DNA of 64,000 nucleotides from Emticicia sp. 21SJ11W-3 (GTDB lineage: Bacteria; Bacteroidota; Bacteroidia; Cytophagales; Spirosomataceae), in the NCBI RefSeq assembly GCF_024138715.1, contig NZ_CP092074.1:744001-808000 (forward strand), written 5' to 3'. Position 1 is the first letter of the stretch. Each line of letters opens with the position of its first letter. Positions 52,998 through 61,046 of the stretch are shown here, one piece after another. The position numbers and the translations under genes were made by a program. The notes beneath the pieces are model-generated. The model saw only the letters and a program-made list of their open reading frames with translations, made no database searches and was not told the origin of the DNA.

Positions 52998-53927
52998 ATG
53001 TTAAACAGAAGAGATTTCCTTAGGAATTCAGGGGTATTAGCGCTCGGAGGCCTTGCATGGCAGGGTCAGGCAAAAGACCTGTTAAACTTCAAAACAAAAT
53101 TTGAACCGGGCGTTCAGTTGTTTACCACTTTGTCAGTAATTGATAAAGACGTAAGCGGTACGCTTAAGCAGATAGCAGCTATAGGCTATAAAAATATTGA
53201 GTCGGCATTTAGCATGAAAGGCGGCTACTACGGCATGAAACCCAAAGAATTTGCCACACTGGTAAAAGACCTGGGCATGACCTGGCAGTCGCACCATGTA
53301 ATGGGGGCTCCGTTCAGAATGCTTATGCCTGCACAAACCGACCCCAAAGCCCCTGCAAGACCAATGCCCAAACTGCCGCCAATAAAAGACCTGATGAACA
53401 ATATGCAGGAAGTAGTAGACGATGCAGCCGAAGGCGGAGTGAAGTACCTGGTATGTGCTACCACCCCGGTTAAAACGCTCGATGAAGTAAAACAGTCGCT
53501 TGAAGTGCTGCAAAAAACAGGTGAGGCCTGTAAAAAAGCCGGTATTACCTTTGCTTTTCATAACCACAGCGCTGAGTTTGAGCCAGTTGAAGGCCAGTTG
53601 CCGTTTGATATTTTTGCCTCTCAAACCAGTGCTGATATATTGAAGTTTGAGCTTGACATCGCCTGGGCTATCAAGGCAGGTATAGACCCTGTGGCTTTGT
53701 TTGCCAAACATAAGGGGCGGTTCCCGCTCTGGCATGTAAAAGACCTTAGCAAAGACAAACAGATGCCTGTTGAAATTGGCAAAGGATACATTGATTATAC
53801 ACCTGTGTTTGCTGCAGCCAAAACAGCCGGAATGAAATACTATTTTGTTGAGCAGGATGGCGCTCCGTCGCCGGTTGATAACCTCACTACCAGCTACAAT
53901 ACCCTGAAAAAGGTAGTAGGGGCATAA
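52998..53927 (+). CDS. Tat-exported TIM-barrel sugar isomerase/epimerase-like protein
   Basis: 309 aa. Twin-arginine signal LNRRDFLRNSGVLALGG, then a xylose-isomerase-like TIM barrel. The metal-binding acid and His residues are expected in FAFHNHSAEFEP, KFELDIAWAIKAG, PLWHVKDLS and YYFVEQDGA. Exported members of this family include enzymes acting on 3-keto-glycosides and keto-sugars. It lies 82 bases after the carboxylesterase and near a GMC oxidoreductase, which suits a periplasmic keto-glycoside route. The exact reaction cannot be read. Confidence 0.9.
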   Translation: MLNRRDFLRNSGVLALGGLAWQGQAKDLLNFKTKFEPGVQLFTTLSVIDKDVSGTLKQIAAIGYKNIESAFSMKGGYYGMKPKEFATLVKDLGMTWQSHHVMGAPFRMLMPAQTDPKAPARPMPKLPPIKDLMNNMQEVVDDAAEGGVKYLVCATTPVKTLDEVKQSLEVLQKTGEACKKAGITFAFHNHSAEFEPVEGQLPFDIFASQTSADILKFELDIAWAIKAGIDPVALFAKHKGRFPLWHVKDLSKDKQMPVEIGKGYIDYTPVFAAAKTAGMKYYFVEQDGAPSPVDNLTTSYNTLKKVVGA

Positions 53928-53960
53928 TTTCAAAACACTAATTACTCCCGACCCTGAACG

Positions 53961-54011
53961 AACGAACAGCCGTATTTGCTTGCAAAAGCAAAACGGCTGC
54001 ATTCGTTTTTT
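53961..54011 (+). terminator. Terminator after the TIM-barrel gene
   Basis: Stem CAGCCGT/ACGGCTG extended past a 2-nt bulge by CGAA/TTCG, with an inner small hairpin, then CGTTTTTTG. Confidence 0.8.
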
Positions 54012-54106
54012 GTATTAAACTGGTTTGAAATTGTTTTAAATTTGGATTGAAGCACAATCTCTTACTATATTTACTACGTATTCACCCTATAACCTTTACC
54101 TATGCA

Positions 54107-54982
54107 ATGAAGCACACTTTTATTGTGTTGTTTGTATTTTTGTCCCTAACTGCATTGGCACAGAAAGGTACCGTAAAAGAAAGCCTTACCATCCCGAGTA
54201 CCATTTTAGGCAAAGATGTAAAGTATAACATTTATCTGCCGGCAGACTACCAGGCGTCTAATCGTTCTTATCCTATACTCTATCTGTTACATGGTTTTGG
54301 TGATGATGAAACCGGCTGGGTTCAATTTGGTGAGGCCAACAGTATTGCCGACCGGATGATTGAAAACGGCGAAGCAGCACCTATGATAATTGCCATGCCT
54401 GATGGCGGAGTAACCGGATATGTGAACAGTTTTGATGGTAAAGTGCGCTACGAAGACTTTTTTATCAATGAGTTTATTCCATACATAGAGTCTCACTACA
54501 GAGTACGAAGTCAAAAACGGTATCGTGCCATTGCCGGGCTCTCAATGGGGGGCTATGGTACCCTGATTATGTCAACCAAACATCCTGATTTATTTGCGGC
54601 TGCGGCCCCTCTTAGTGCCGGAGTACGCACCGACGACGAAGTACTTGCCATGCCAGACGCCCAATGGGCCAGTTCTTATGCTCAGCGTTATGGCAGCAAT
54701 CTGGTTGGGGCAGCCCGTTTAAACGCGCATTATCAGAAGAATTCAATCCTTAAAATTGTTGAGACGGCTAATCCTGACGAAATCAAAAAAGTGCGTTATT
54801 ATATTGATTGCGGCGACGACGACTTCCTTATTAAAGGTAATATGGCCCTGCATGCACTGATGATTGATAAAAAAATACCACATGAGTTCCGGGTTCGTCA
54901 GGGTGGGCATACCTGGACCTACTGGCGCACCGCATTGCCGGAGGTTCTGAAATTTGTGAGTGAAAGTTTCCATCAAAAATAA
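54107..54982 (+). CDS. Secreted esterase, esterase D/feruloyl-esterase-like (copy 1)
   Basis: 291 aa from the ATG at 54107 (signal peptide ending ALAQ). Alpha/beta esterase of the tributyrin-esterase/XynZ type: LYLLHGFGDDETGWVQFG, nucleophile GLSMGGYGTLIM, acid in DCGDDDFLIKGN, His in QGGHTWTYWRTALPEV. Acts on acyl or feruloyl esters in the periplasm. A close paralogue starts 12 bases after its stop. Confidence 0.92.
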   Translation: MKHTFIVLFVFLSLTALAQKGTVKESLTIPSTILGKDVKYNIYLPADYQASNRSYPILYLLHGFGDDETGWVQFGEANSIADRMIENGEAAPMIIAMPDGGVTGYVNSFDGKVRYEDFFINEFIPYIESHYRVRSQKRYRAIAGLSMGGYGTLIMSTKHPDLFAAAAPLSAGVRTDDEVLAMPDAQWASSYAQRYGSNLVGAARLNAHYQKNSILKIVETANPDEIKKVRYYIDCGDDDFLIKGNMALHALMIDKKIPHEFRVRQGGHTWTYWRTALPEVLKFVSESFHQK

Positions 54983-54994
54983 TTGTTCAGTATC

Positions 54995-55873
54995 ATGAAA
55001 AAACTAAATCTGCTTCTGCTGTTATTCATTTCAAGCCTTTCTTTTGCCCAGCAAGGCATAGTTAAAGAAAGTTTGAAACTAAAGAGTAGTATCTTAGGTA
55101 AAGATGTAAAGTATAATATCTACCTGCCTGCCGACTACGAGAAGAATAATCGTATGTATCCGGTGCTGTATCTGTTGCACGGCTATACCGATGACGAAAC
55201 CGGCTGGACACAATTTGGCCAGACACCCGAAATTGCAGATAAAACCATTAATAGTGGCGATGCTCCACCCATGATTATTGTAATGCCAGATGCCGGGGTA
55301 AGCTGGTACATGAATTCGTTCGACGGAAAAACAAAATTTGAAGATTTTTTCATAAAAGAGTTTATTCCTTATATTGAAACCAGCTACCGGATACGTTCTA
55401 AAAGGGAGTTCAGAGCGGTAGCAGGTCTTTCGATGGGTGGTCTGGGAACGCTGCTCTATGCAACCAAGCACCCTGATATGTTTACGGCAGCAGCGCCATT
55501 AAGTGCAGCCGTTTGGACAGACGAAGAGGTGGTGTCGGGCAATCAGAATCAGGACCAATGGAATTATGTTTTCGGCGATTTATACGGTAAGAACCTGAAA
55601 GGCAAAGAACGCCTTACCGAGCATTATTACAAAAACGCTCCGATAAAGATTGTAGAAACGGCTAATGCCGAAGATCTTAAAAAAGTAAAGTTTTATATTG
55701 ATTGCGGCGATGACGACTTCCTGATTAAAGGTAACATGGCCTTGCATGCCATGATGATAGACAAGAAGATACCACATGAGTTCAGGGTGAGAGATGGCGG
55801 GCATACCTGGTCTTACTGGCGAACAGCTTTGCCCGAGGTGCTGAAATTTGTAGGAGACAGTTTTCATCGGTAA
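54995..55873 (+). CDS. Secreted esterase, tandem paralogue (copy 2)
   Basis: 292 aa from the ATG at 54995 (signal peptide ending LSFAQ). Same residues as copy 1: LYLLHGYTDDETGWTQFG, GLSMGGLGTLLYA, DCGDDDFLIKGN, DGGHTWSYWRTALPEV. Identity between the copies is high along the whole length, so this is a tandem duplication with some divergence in the lid region (about 195-225). It has a 12-base gap and is surely in one transcript with copy 1. Different acyl preferences are plausible. Confidence 0.92.
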   Translation: MKKLNLLLLLFISSLSFAQQGIVKESLKLKSSILGKDVKYNIYLPADYEKNNRMYPVLYLLHGYTDDETGWTQFGQTPEIADKTINSGDAPPMIIVMPDAGVSWYMNSFDGKTKFEDFFIKEFIPYIETSYRIRSKREFRAVAGLSMGGLGTLLYATKHPDMFTAAAPLSAAVWTDEEVVSGNQNQDQWNYVFGDLYGKNLKGKERLTEHYYKNAPIKIVETANAEDLKKVKFYIDCGDDDFLIKGNMALHAMMIDKKIPHEFRVRDGGHTWSYWRTALPEVLKFVGDSFHR

Positions 55874-55886
55874 GCATTTAAGCATT

Positions 55887-56100
55887 TAGTGAATGAGTGA
55901 TTTAGTGATTGAGTGAATTAGTGAATGACGAATGAGTGAATGAGTGAATTAGTGAATGGTGAATCAGCGGATTGATAAATGAGCAATAAATACAATGGGT
56001 AGCTTGCCACAATGTAAACTGAGTTACAACCCTTCACAATTAAAACAATCACTCATTCACTCAATCACTCATTCACTAAATCACCAATCACTCAATAAAT
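55887..56100. repeat. Large inverted repeat of GTGAATGA-type octamers
   Basis: Plus-strand units (GTGAATGA, GTGATTTA, GTGATTGA, GTGAATTA and variants) fill about 55887-55984. Reverse-complement units (TCACTCAT, TCACTCAA, TCACTAAA) fill about 56046-56100. The arms can form an imperfect stem around a central spacer of roughly 60 bases, in the 278-base gap before the dehydrogenase genes. Confidence 0.75.
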
Positions 56101-56151
56101 TTCCAGACGCGTTTTTTTTACATTATCCATATTATTTAATCTTAATCTATA

Positions 56152-56682
56152 ATGAATCGTAGAGAAGCTGTTCAGAGACTTACCCTCTTAGTAGGTGGGG
56201 TATTATCTCCGCCGGTAATAGCTGGCGTAATGGGACAAGTACTTAATACCGGCGAAAGCGTTGCTATTACCGCCGACCAGGAGGCATTGGTAGCAGAAGT
56301 GGCCGATGTCATCATCCCGACAACAGATACTCCGGGCGCAAAAGCAGCCGGAGCAGAGAAATTTATTGTCAGAGTAATGCGCGATTGCTATGTGAAAGAA
56401 GACCAGGATAAGTTTTACGCAGGTCTTGCCAGGTTGGATGCCGACAGCAAAACCAAATATGGTAAAAACTTTATGAGCCTGAGCGTTGCCGAAAAGAATG
56501 AAATGGTAAAACAAACCATGACAACCGACAAGGCTTTCTTCTTAAGAATGAAAGAACTAACCACCGTAGGTTATTTTACCTCTGAAATTGGCGCTACGCA
56601 GGCATTAGCCTATTTGCCGATACCGGGTAGATTCGATGGAAGTGCGCCTTATAAACCCGGCCAGAAAACCTGGGCCATTTAA
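56152..56682 (+). CDS. Tat-exported small subunit, gluconate 2-dehydrogenase subunit 3 family
   Basis: 176 aa. Twin-arginine signal (MNRREAVQRLTLLVGG), then the gluconate_2-dh3 helical domain (VAEVADVIIPTTDTPGAKAAG, FIVRVMRDCYV, VGYFTSEIGATQAL). In FAD-dependent glucose, gluconate and glucoside-3 dehydrogenases this subunit carries the signal peptide-less flavoprotein across the membrane by the Tat route and stabilises it. The GMC gene starts 39 bases downstream, as expected. Confidence 0.93.
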   Translation: MNRREAVQRLTLLVGGVLSPPVIAGVMGQVLNTGESVAITADQEALVAEVADVIIPTTDTPGAKAAGAEKFIVRVMRDCYVKEDQDKFYAGLARLDADSKTKYGKNFMSLSVAEKNEMVKQTMTTDKAFFLRMKELTTVGYFTSEIGATQALAYLPIPGRFDGSAPYKPGQKTWAI

Positions 56683-56721
56683 TTCTTAACCTATTCACAG
56701 TTAAACGTACCGACAAATCAA

Positions 56722-58440
56722 ATGAACTTAAATATAGATGCTATTAAAGCCCAGACCTACGACGCCATCGTGATTGGCTCGGGTGTTACCGGTGGTTGGG
56801 CAGCAAAAGAACTGACAGAAAAAGGCCTGCGTGTAATTATGCTTGAAAAAGGCAAACAGCTTGAGCACGTAACCGGTTATGAAAACGCCATGAAAGACCC
56901 ATGGCAGATGCAATATAACGGCCGCCTGACCATTGCGCAGAAGGAATCTCATCCGAAATTGTCGCGCGATTACCCTTATAATGAAATGACAGAAAAGTAC
57001 TGGATGAACGATTCAGACTCTATGTATAAAGAAGATAAAAGATTTGACTGGTTTCGTCCGGGTATTGTAGGTGGTAAATCTATTATGTGGGGGCGTCAGT
57101 CGTATCGTTGGAGTGACCTTGATTTTGAAGCCAACCTAAAAGACGGAATTGCCGTTGACTGGCCCATCCGTTATAAAGATGTGGCACCGTGGTACTCTTA
57201 TGTAGAAAAATTTGTGGGTATATCTGGCGAAAAACTGAATCTGCCTCAATTGCCTGATAGCGAGTTTCTGCCTCCGATGGAAATGTACTGGGTAGAAAAA
57301 GAAGTGCGTAAACGCATTGAGAAGAACTTCCCGGGCAGGCACATGACCATTGGCCGTGTGGCTAACCTTTCTGAGGCAGCCAAAGCACAATTGGGTATCG
57401 GCCGTACCTCATGCCAGTACCGTAACAAATGTTCTTTGGGGTGTCCGTATGGCGCCTATTTCAGTACGCAGTCTTGTACATTGCCTCCGGCAGCTAAAAC
57501 TGGTCGCCTTACCTTGCGTCCTGATTCGGTTGTAACCGAAATCATCTATGATGAGAACAAAAAACGTGCAACAGGCGTAAGAGTAACCGATGCCGTTACG
57601 CTTCAGCCAACCGAATATTATGCTAAAATAGTATTTGTTTGTGGTAGCGCTTTGGGTTCAACTTCTATTATGCTTAACTCAAAATCTAACCGTTTCCCTA
57701 ACGGGTTGGGTAATGACTCAGGCCAGTTGGGTCATAACCTCATGGACCACCACTTCCGCACAGGTGCATCGGGTATCTATGAGGGTGGCCTTGATAAATA
57801 CTCTTATGGCCGCCGTGCCAACGGTATTTATGTGCCTCGTTACCGCAATATTGGTACCGACAAACGTGAGTACCTGCGTGGTTTCGGTTATCAGGGTGGT
57901 GCCGGGTCTGGTCGTCAGGGATGGCAGCGCAACGTAGCCGAATTGAGCTTCGGTGCAGAATATAAAAACGAAGTTACCCAACCTGGCGCATGGACAATGG
58001 GCTTGAGTGGTTTTGGTGAAACCCTGCCCTATTATGAAAACAGAATGTATCTGCACCCTACCGAAAAAGACAAATGGGGTATGCCAATAGTGGTGTTTGA
58101 TGCAGAGTTGAAAGAAAACGAGAAAAAAATGCGCATTGATATGCTGAACGATGCCAAAGAAATGTTGGAAAGCGCAGGCGTTAAAAACGTAAGAGGCTAC
58201 GACAACGGCTCTTATCTGGGCATGGCCATTCATGAAATGGGTACCGCCCGTATGGGTAGAGACCCTAAAACTTCAGTAGTAAATGCCAATAATCAGATTC
58301 ATGATGTGAAAAACGTATTTGTAACCGACGGAGCCTGTATGACCTCGGCCTCATGCGTTAACCCATCGTTAACCTACATGGCGCTTACTGCCCGTGCAGC
58401 AGATTTTGCTGTGAAGGAGCTGAAGAAGAAAAACCTATAA
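56722..58440 (+). CDS. GMC-family FAD oxidoreductase, catalytic subunit with 3Fe-4S-type Cys motif
   Basis: 572 aa, no signal peptide. FAD-binding VIGSGVTGGWAAKELTEKG at the N-terminus. Cysteines C231-x5-C237-x3-C241 (CQYRNKCSLGC) have the spacing I recall for the 3Fe-4S ligands of Burkholderia FAD-glucose dehydrogenase. The catalytic His/Asn pair is in MAIHEMGTARMG and ASCVNPSLTYM. Likely a periplasmic sugar or glycoside dehydrogenase (C1 or C3 oxidation) exported with the 56152 subunit. An in-line cytochrome partner is probably the next gene. Confidence 0.92.
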   Translation: MNLNIDAIKAQTYDAIVIGSGVTGGWAAKELTEKGLRVIMLEKGKQLEHVTGYENAMKDPWQMQYNGRLTIAQKESHPKLSRDYPYNEMTEKYWMNDSDSMYKEDKRFDWFRPGIVGGKSIMWGRQSYRWSDLDFEANLKDGIAVDWPIRYKDVAPWYSYVEKFVGISGEKLNLPQLPDSEFLPPMEMYWVEKEVRKRIEKNFPGRHMTIGRVANLSEAAKAQLGIGRTSCQYRNKCSLGCPYGAYFSTQSCTLPPAAKTGRLTLRPDSVVTEIIYDENKKRATGVRVTDAVTLQPTEYYAKIVFVCGSALGSTSIMLNSKSNRFPNGLGNDSGQLGHNLMDHHFRTGASGIYEGGLDKYSYGRRANGIYVPRYRNIGTDKREYLRGFGYQGGAGSGRQGWQRNVAELSFGAEYKNEVTQPGAWTMGLSGFGETLPYYENRMYLHPTEKDKWGMPIVVFDAELKENEKKMRIDMLNDAKEMLESAGVKNVRGYDNGSYLGMAIHEMGTARMGRDPKTSVVNANNQIHDVKNVFVTDGACMTSASCVNPSLTYMALTARAADFAVKELKKKNL

Positions 58441-58463
58441 TTGCCTTGATAACAGGTGTTTTT

Positions 58464-58500
58464 TTAACCTCTCCGGCATGATGCAGGAGAGGTTAATTTA
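58464..58500 (+). terminator. Hairpin between the GMC gene and the cytochrome/FG-GAP gene
   Basis: Perfect 11-bp stem (58464-58474 with 58486-58496) with an 11-nt loop, followed by TTTATTAATA. Weak T-run, so probably an attenuating or processing hairpin. Confidence 0.6.
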
Positions 58501-58521
58501 TTAATAAATAAGATTGACACA

Positions 58522-60051
58522 ATGAACCTATTCAGGATAATAAGCTTTCTGTCTTTTTTTAGTTTATTATTTGCCATGAGCTGCAACAACCAGCAGGATG
58601 CCAGCCAGAGTACCGGTGAGCAACTGGCCAGAAAACATTGTGCATCATGCCATTTGTTTCCTGAACCTGAACTACTGGATAAGTCGGCCTGGCAGCAAGG
58701 TGTGTTGCCCGAGATGGCGCTGCAACTGGGCTTTCAGATGAACGGAGGTAAGATTTACCCCGATGTACAGCTGGAAACCAACGGAGACTCAAGCTATTTT
58801 GTCAGCAAATCGGCCATGAGTATTGAAGATTGGGAGTTGCTGGTAAAGTACTATGTTGATAACGCACCCGAAAAATTAAAGCCACAGAACCGCCCACCTA
58901 TCAAAGATATTACCGGGTTATTTGAGGTACGTGCGCATTATGCCAGAAAAGGCAGTTTCCCCTCAACAACCTATATCAGAATTGACGAGGGCAACCAGCA
59001 GATTTATGAAGCCAGCCTGGCTGATAGTTCGCTGAATGTATTGGATAAAAATCTGAAAGAAGTTTCGGCCAGAAAAATTGATGCCACAATTGTAGATATC
59101 GACTTTGATGGAGACCTGAAAAAGCCCGGTAAACGCAGTGGTTTTATGAGTAGTATCGGCATCTTGCATCCTAACGATTTACGGACAGGCAAATTACTTG
59201 ATCTTAACGCCACAGCCCAGACCCCGCCGTTGATTGACAACCTGCAAAGACCCGTACAAAGCCTTGCTGTTGATATGGATAACGACGGTTGGAAAGACCA
59301 GCTGATTTGTAGCTTTGGTAACACAAACGGGGTGCTGGCCTGGTATAAAAACCTGAACGGCAAGGGCTACGAAAAACGGGTAATAAGAGAGCTGCCCGGG
59401 GCCATTAAGGCCTATATTGCTGACGAAAACAAAGATGGCCTGCCGGATATTTGGGTTTTGTTTGCACAGGCACAGGAAGGTATATTTTTATTGTTGAATA
59501 AAGGTAATGGAAACTTTGAAACCAAAGAAATACTGCGGTTTCCGCCCGTTTATGGCTCTGCCTACTTTGAGTTAACCGATTTAAATAAAGACGGCCATAA
59601 AGATATTGTGTATGTAAGTGGAGATAACGCCGATTTCTCCAGAAACGTATTGAAGAATTATCACGGCATATACGGCTACCTGAACAACGGCAGATATGAA
59701 TTTAAACAGGCTTTTTTCTTTCCTGTAAATGGTTGTTTTAAGGCTATTCCGGCTGATTTTGATAAGGATGGCGATGTAGACCTGGCAGCGATATCGTATT
59801 TTCCGGATAGAAAAAATCAACCCACCGAAGGCTTTGTGTATCTTGAAAATCAGGGGAACTTCAATTTTAAACCTTATACGATTAAAGAGGTGAAATCTGG
59901 CAACTGGTTGCTATTGGATGCCGGAGACCTGGATGGCGATGGCGATAAAGACCTGGTAATTGGCAGCCTTGATTTGAACAAACAAAACCGGAATGGGTCT
60001 CGGAGAGATACCTCGTTTCTGTTATTAACAAACAAGCTGATAAAAAAATAA
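58522..60051 (+). CDS. Lipoprotein with N-terminal cytochrome c motif and FG-GAP repeats
   Basis: 509 aa. Lipobox Cys21 in LLFAMSCNNQ. A CxxCH heme site (HCASCHLF, Cys40/Cys43/His44) lies in a short cytochrome-like domain (about 30-130), followed by FG-GAP/VCBS-type propeller repeats with acidic loops (DMDNDGWKDQLICS, DKDGDVDLAAIS, DLDGDGDKDLVIGS). It lies directly after the GMC pair. In FAD-GDH complexes the third subunit is a cytochrome c. Here a cytochrome fused to a propeller may take that place, anchored in a membrane. Related domain pairs also occur in stand-alone Bacteroidota proteins. Confidence 0.88.
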   Translation: MNLFRIISFLSFFSLLFAMSCNNQQDASQSTGEQLARKHCASCHLFPEPELLDKSAWQQGVLPEMALQLGFQMNGGKIYPDVQLETNGDSSYFVSKSAMSIEDWELLVKYYVDNAPEKLKPQNRPPIKDITGLFEVRAHYARKGSFPSTTYIRIDEGNQQIYEASLADSSLNVLDKNLKEVSARKIDATIVDIDFDGDLKKPGKRSGFMSSIGILHPNDLRTGKLLDLNATAQTPPLIDNLQRPVQSLAVDMDNDGWKDQLICSFGNTNGVLAWYKNLNGKGYEKRVIRELPGAIKAYIADENKDGLPDIWVLFAQAQEGIFLLLNKGNGNFETKEILRFPPVYGSAYFELTDLNKDGHKDIVYVSGDNADFSRNVLKNYHGIYGYLNNGRYEFKQAFFFPVNGCFKAIPADFDKDGDVDLAAISYFPDRKNQPTEGFVYLENQGNFNFKPYTIKEVKSGNWLLLDAGDLDGDGDKDLVIGSLDLNKQNRNGSRRDTSFLLLTNKLIKK

Positions 60052-60053
60052 CC

Positions 60054-60084
60054 ATAAGGGCAGGTTTTTGTACGCTGCCCTTAT
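60054..60084. terminator. Terminator between convergent genes
   Basis: Perfect 10-bp stem (60054-60063 with 60075-60084) with an 11-nt loop between the FG-GAP/cytochrome gene and the convergent hypothetical gene. Confidence 0.75.
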
Positions 60085-60090
60085 AATTTA

Positions 60091-60798
60091 TTAATTGCAG
60101 CCTTTGGTGTAGGCGTGCAGGTGTTCGTCAAATTTTATCCAGCTATGGTTGCCTTTTAGTTTATCAACCAGTTGAGGGCAGTCTTTGTATAGCACGGCAT
60201 ACGCCTCTTCATAATCTTTCTTTTTCAGTTTTAAGGCTGCGGCATCACCTATCTTTACATAGTAAGATTTGTTAACTTCATCTTCAATGGCAAAACCATT
60301 TTTAAATTCCATAGTTCTGGTTGAAACCCCCAGCGGATTATGAAATACCTTGATTTTCTCGCTGAATGTCGGGTTTACCAATTGCAGCAGTAGTTGGTCT
60401 ATTTTTGCATGATTGGCAATACTGGTTTTTTCAAAATAAGCATAGCCCTGTTGTATCACCTCATTGTTTACGCCTTTTCCCCTCCATTTGCGTGGATCGA
60501 AAGTCAGGTTTATGGCATTATTTATCTTGTTGAATTGGCTGATGGGCAAATACATCGCTGTAATGCTTTCTGCTTTTACTTTGGTCTTTTTGCTTTCTCC
60601 GCTCGGCTTTAGCACAAGGCTCTGGATAAGTCCGTTTTTTTGATTGACCGAACTGACGGTTCCTTCCAGCGTGTTGCCGTCTGCCAGATAAATGTAGGCG
60701 GTCTCCTGGGTAGAAAACTGCTCATAAGCCGGTGTAAACAACTGGCCAAATGCGGTGGTGCAGCTTAGTAAACTTAAAAGCAATACTATCTTTTTCAT
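60091..60798 (-). CDS. Secreted hypothetical protein
   Basis: 235 aa with a signal peptide ending AFGQ. The N-terminal third is beta-rich (TAYIYLADGNTLEGTVSSVN), resembling a short SH3/Sm-like repeat. The rest is mixed with Lys-rich segments (LKLKKKDYEEAYAVLYKDCP). It is typical of uncharacterised Bacteroidota periplasmic proteins. No motif suggests a reaction. The 248 bases upstream hold no other gene I recognise. Confidence 0.78.
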   Translation of the reverse strand: MKKIVLLLSLLSCTTAFGQLFTPAYEQFSTQETAYIYLADGNTLEGTVSSVNQKNGLIQSLVLKPSGESKKTKVKAESITAMYLPISQFNKINNAINLTFDPRKWRGKGVNNEVIQQGYAYFEKTSIANHAKIDQLLLQLVNPTFSEKIKVFHNPLGVSTRTMEFKNGFAIEDEVNKSYYVKIGDAAALKLKKKDYEEAYAVLYKDCPQLVDKLKGNHSWIKFDEHLHAYTKGCN

Positions 60799-61046
60799 AA
60801 TTGTTTATAATTGTTGTTAATAAATAAAAGGTTTTGTTTCATCACTGCCTGATGCGGTGTTTAAGCAAGACAACCCTGATGCCCACTACCCCTATGTGGC
60901 GTTATGAAATTTTTTAAGATACAGAAAGCTAATGCCTGAGCATGGCTGAACACCACGGCTTTCCCATCAGGCTGTGCAAGATAGCCTGGCAGCGGTATGC
61001 AGGTAAATCAAACCTTTTTTAACGGCAGTATGGCCGTAGCGAGCGG

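Noticed and set aside
55887-56100. CRISPR array
   Set aside because: The units are 8 bases, degenerate and without unique spacers, and no cas gene is in the window.
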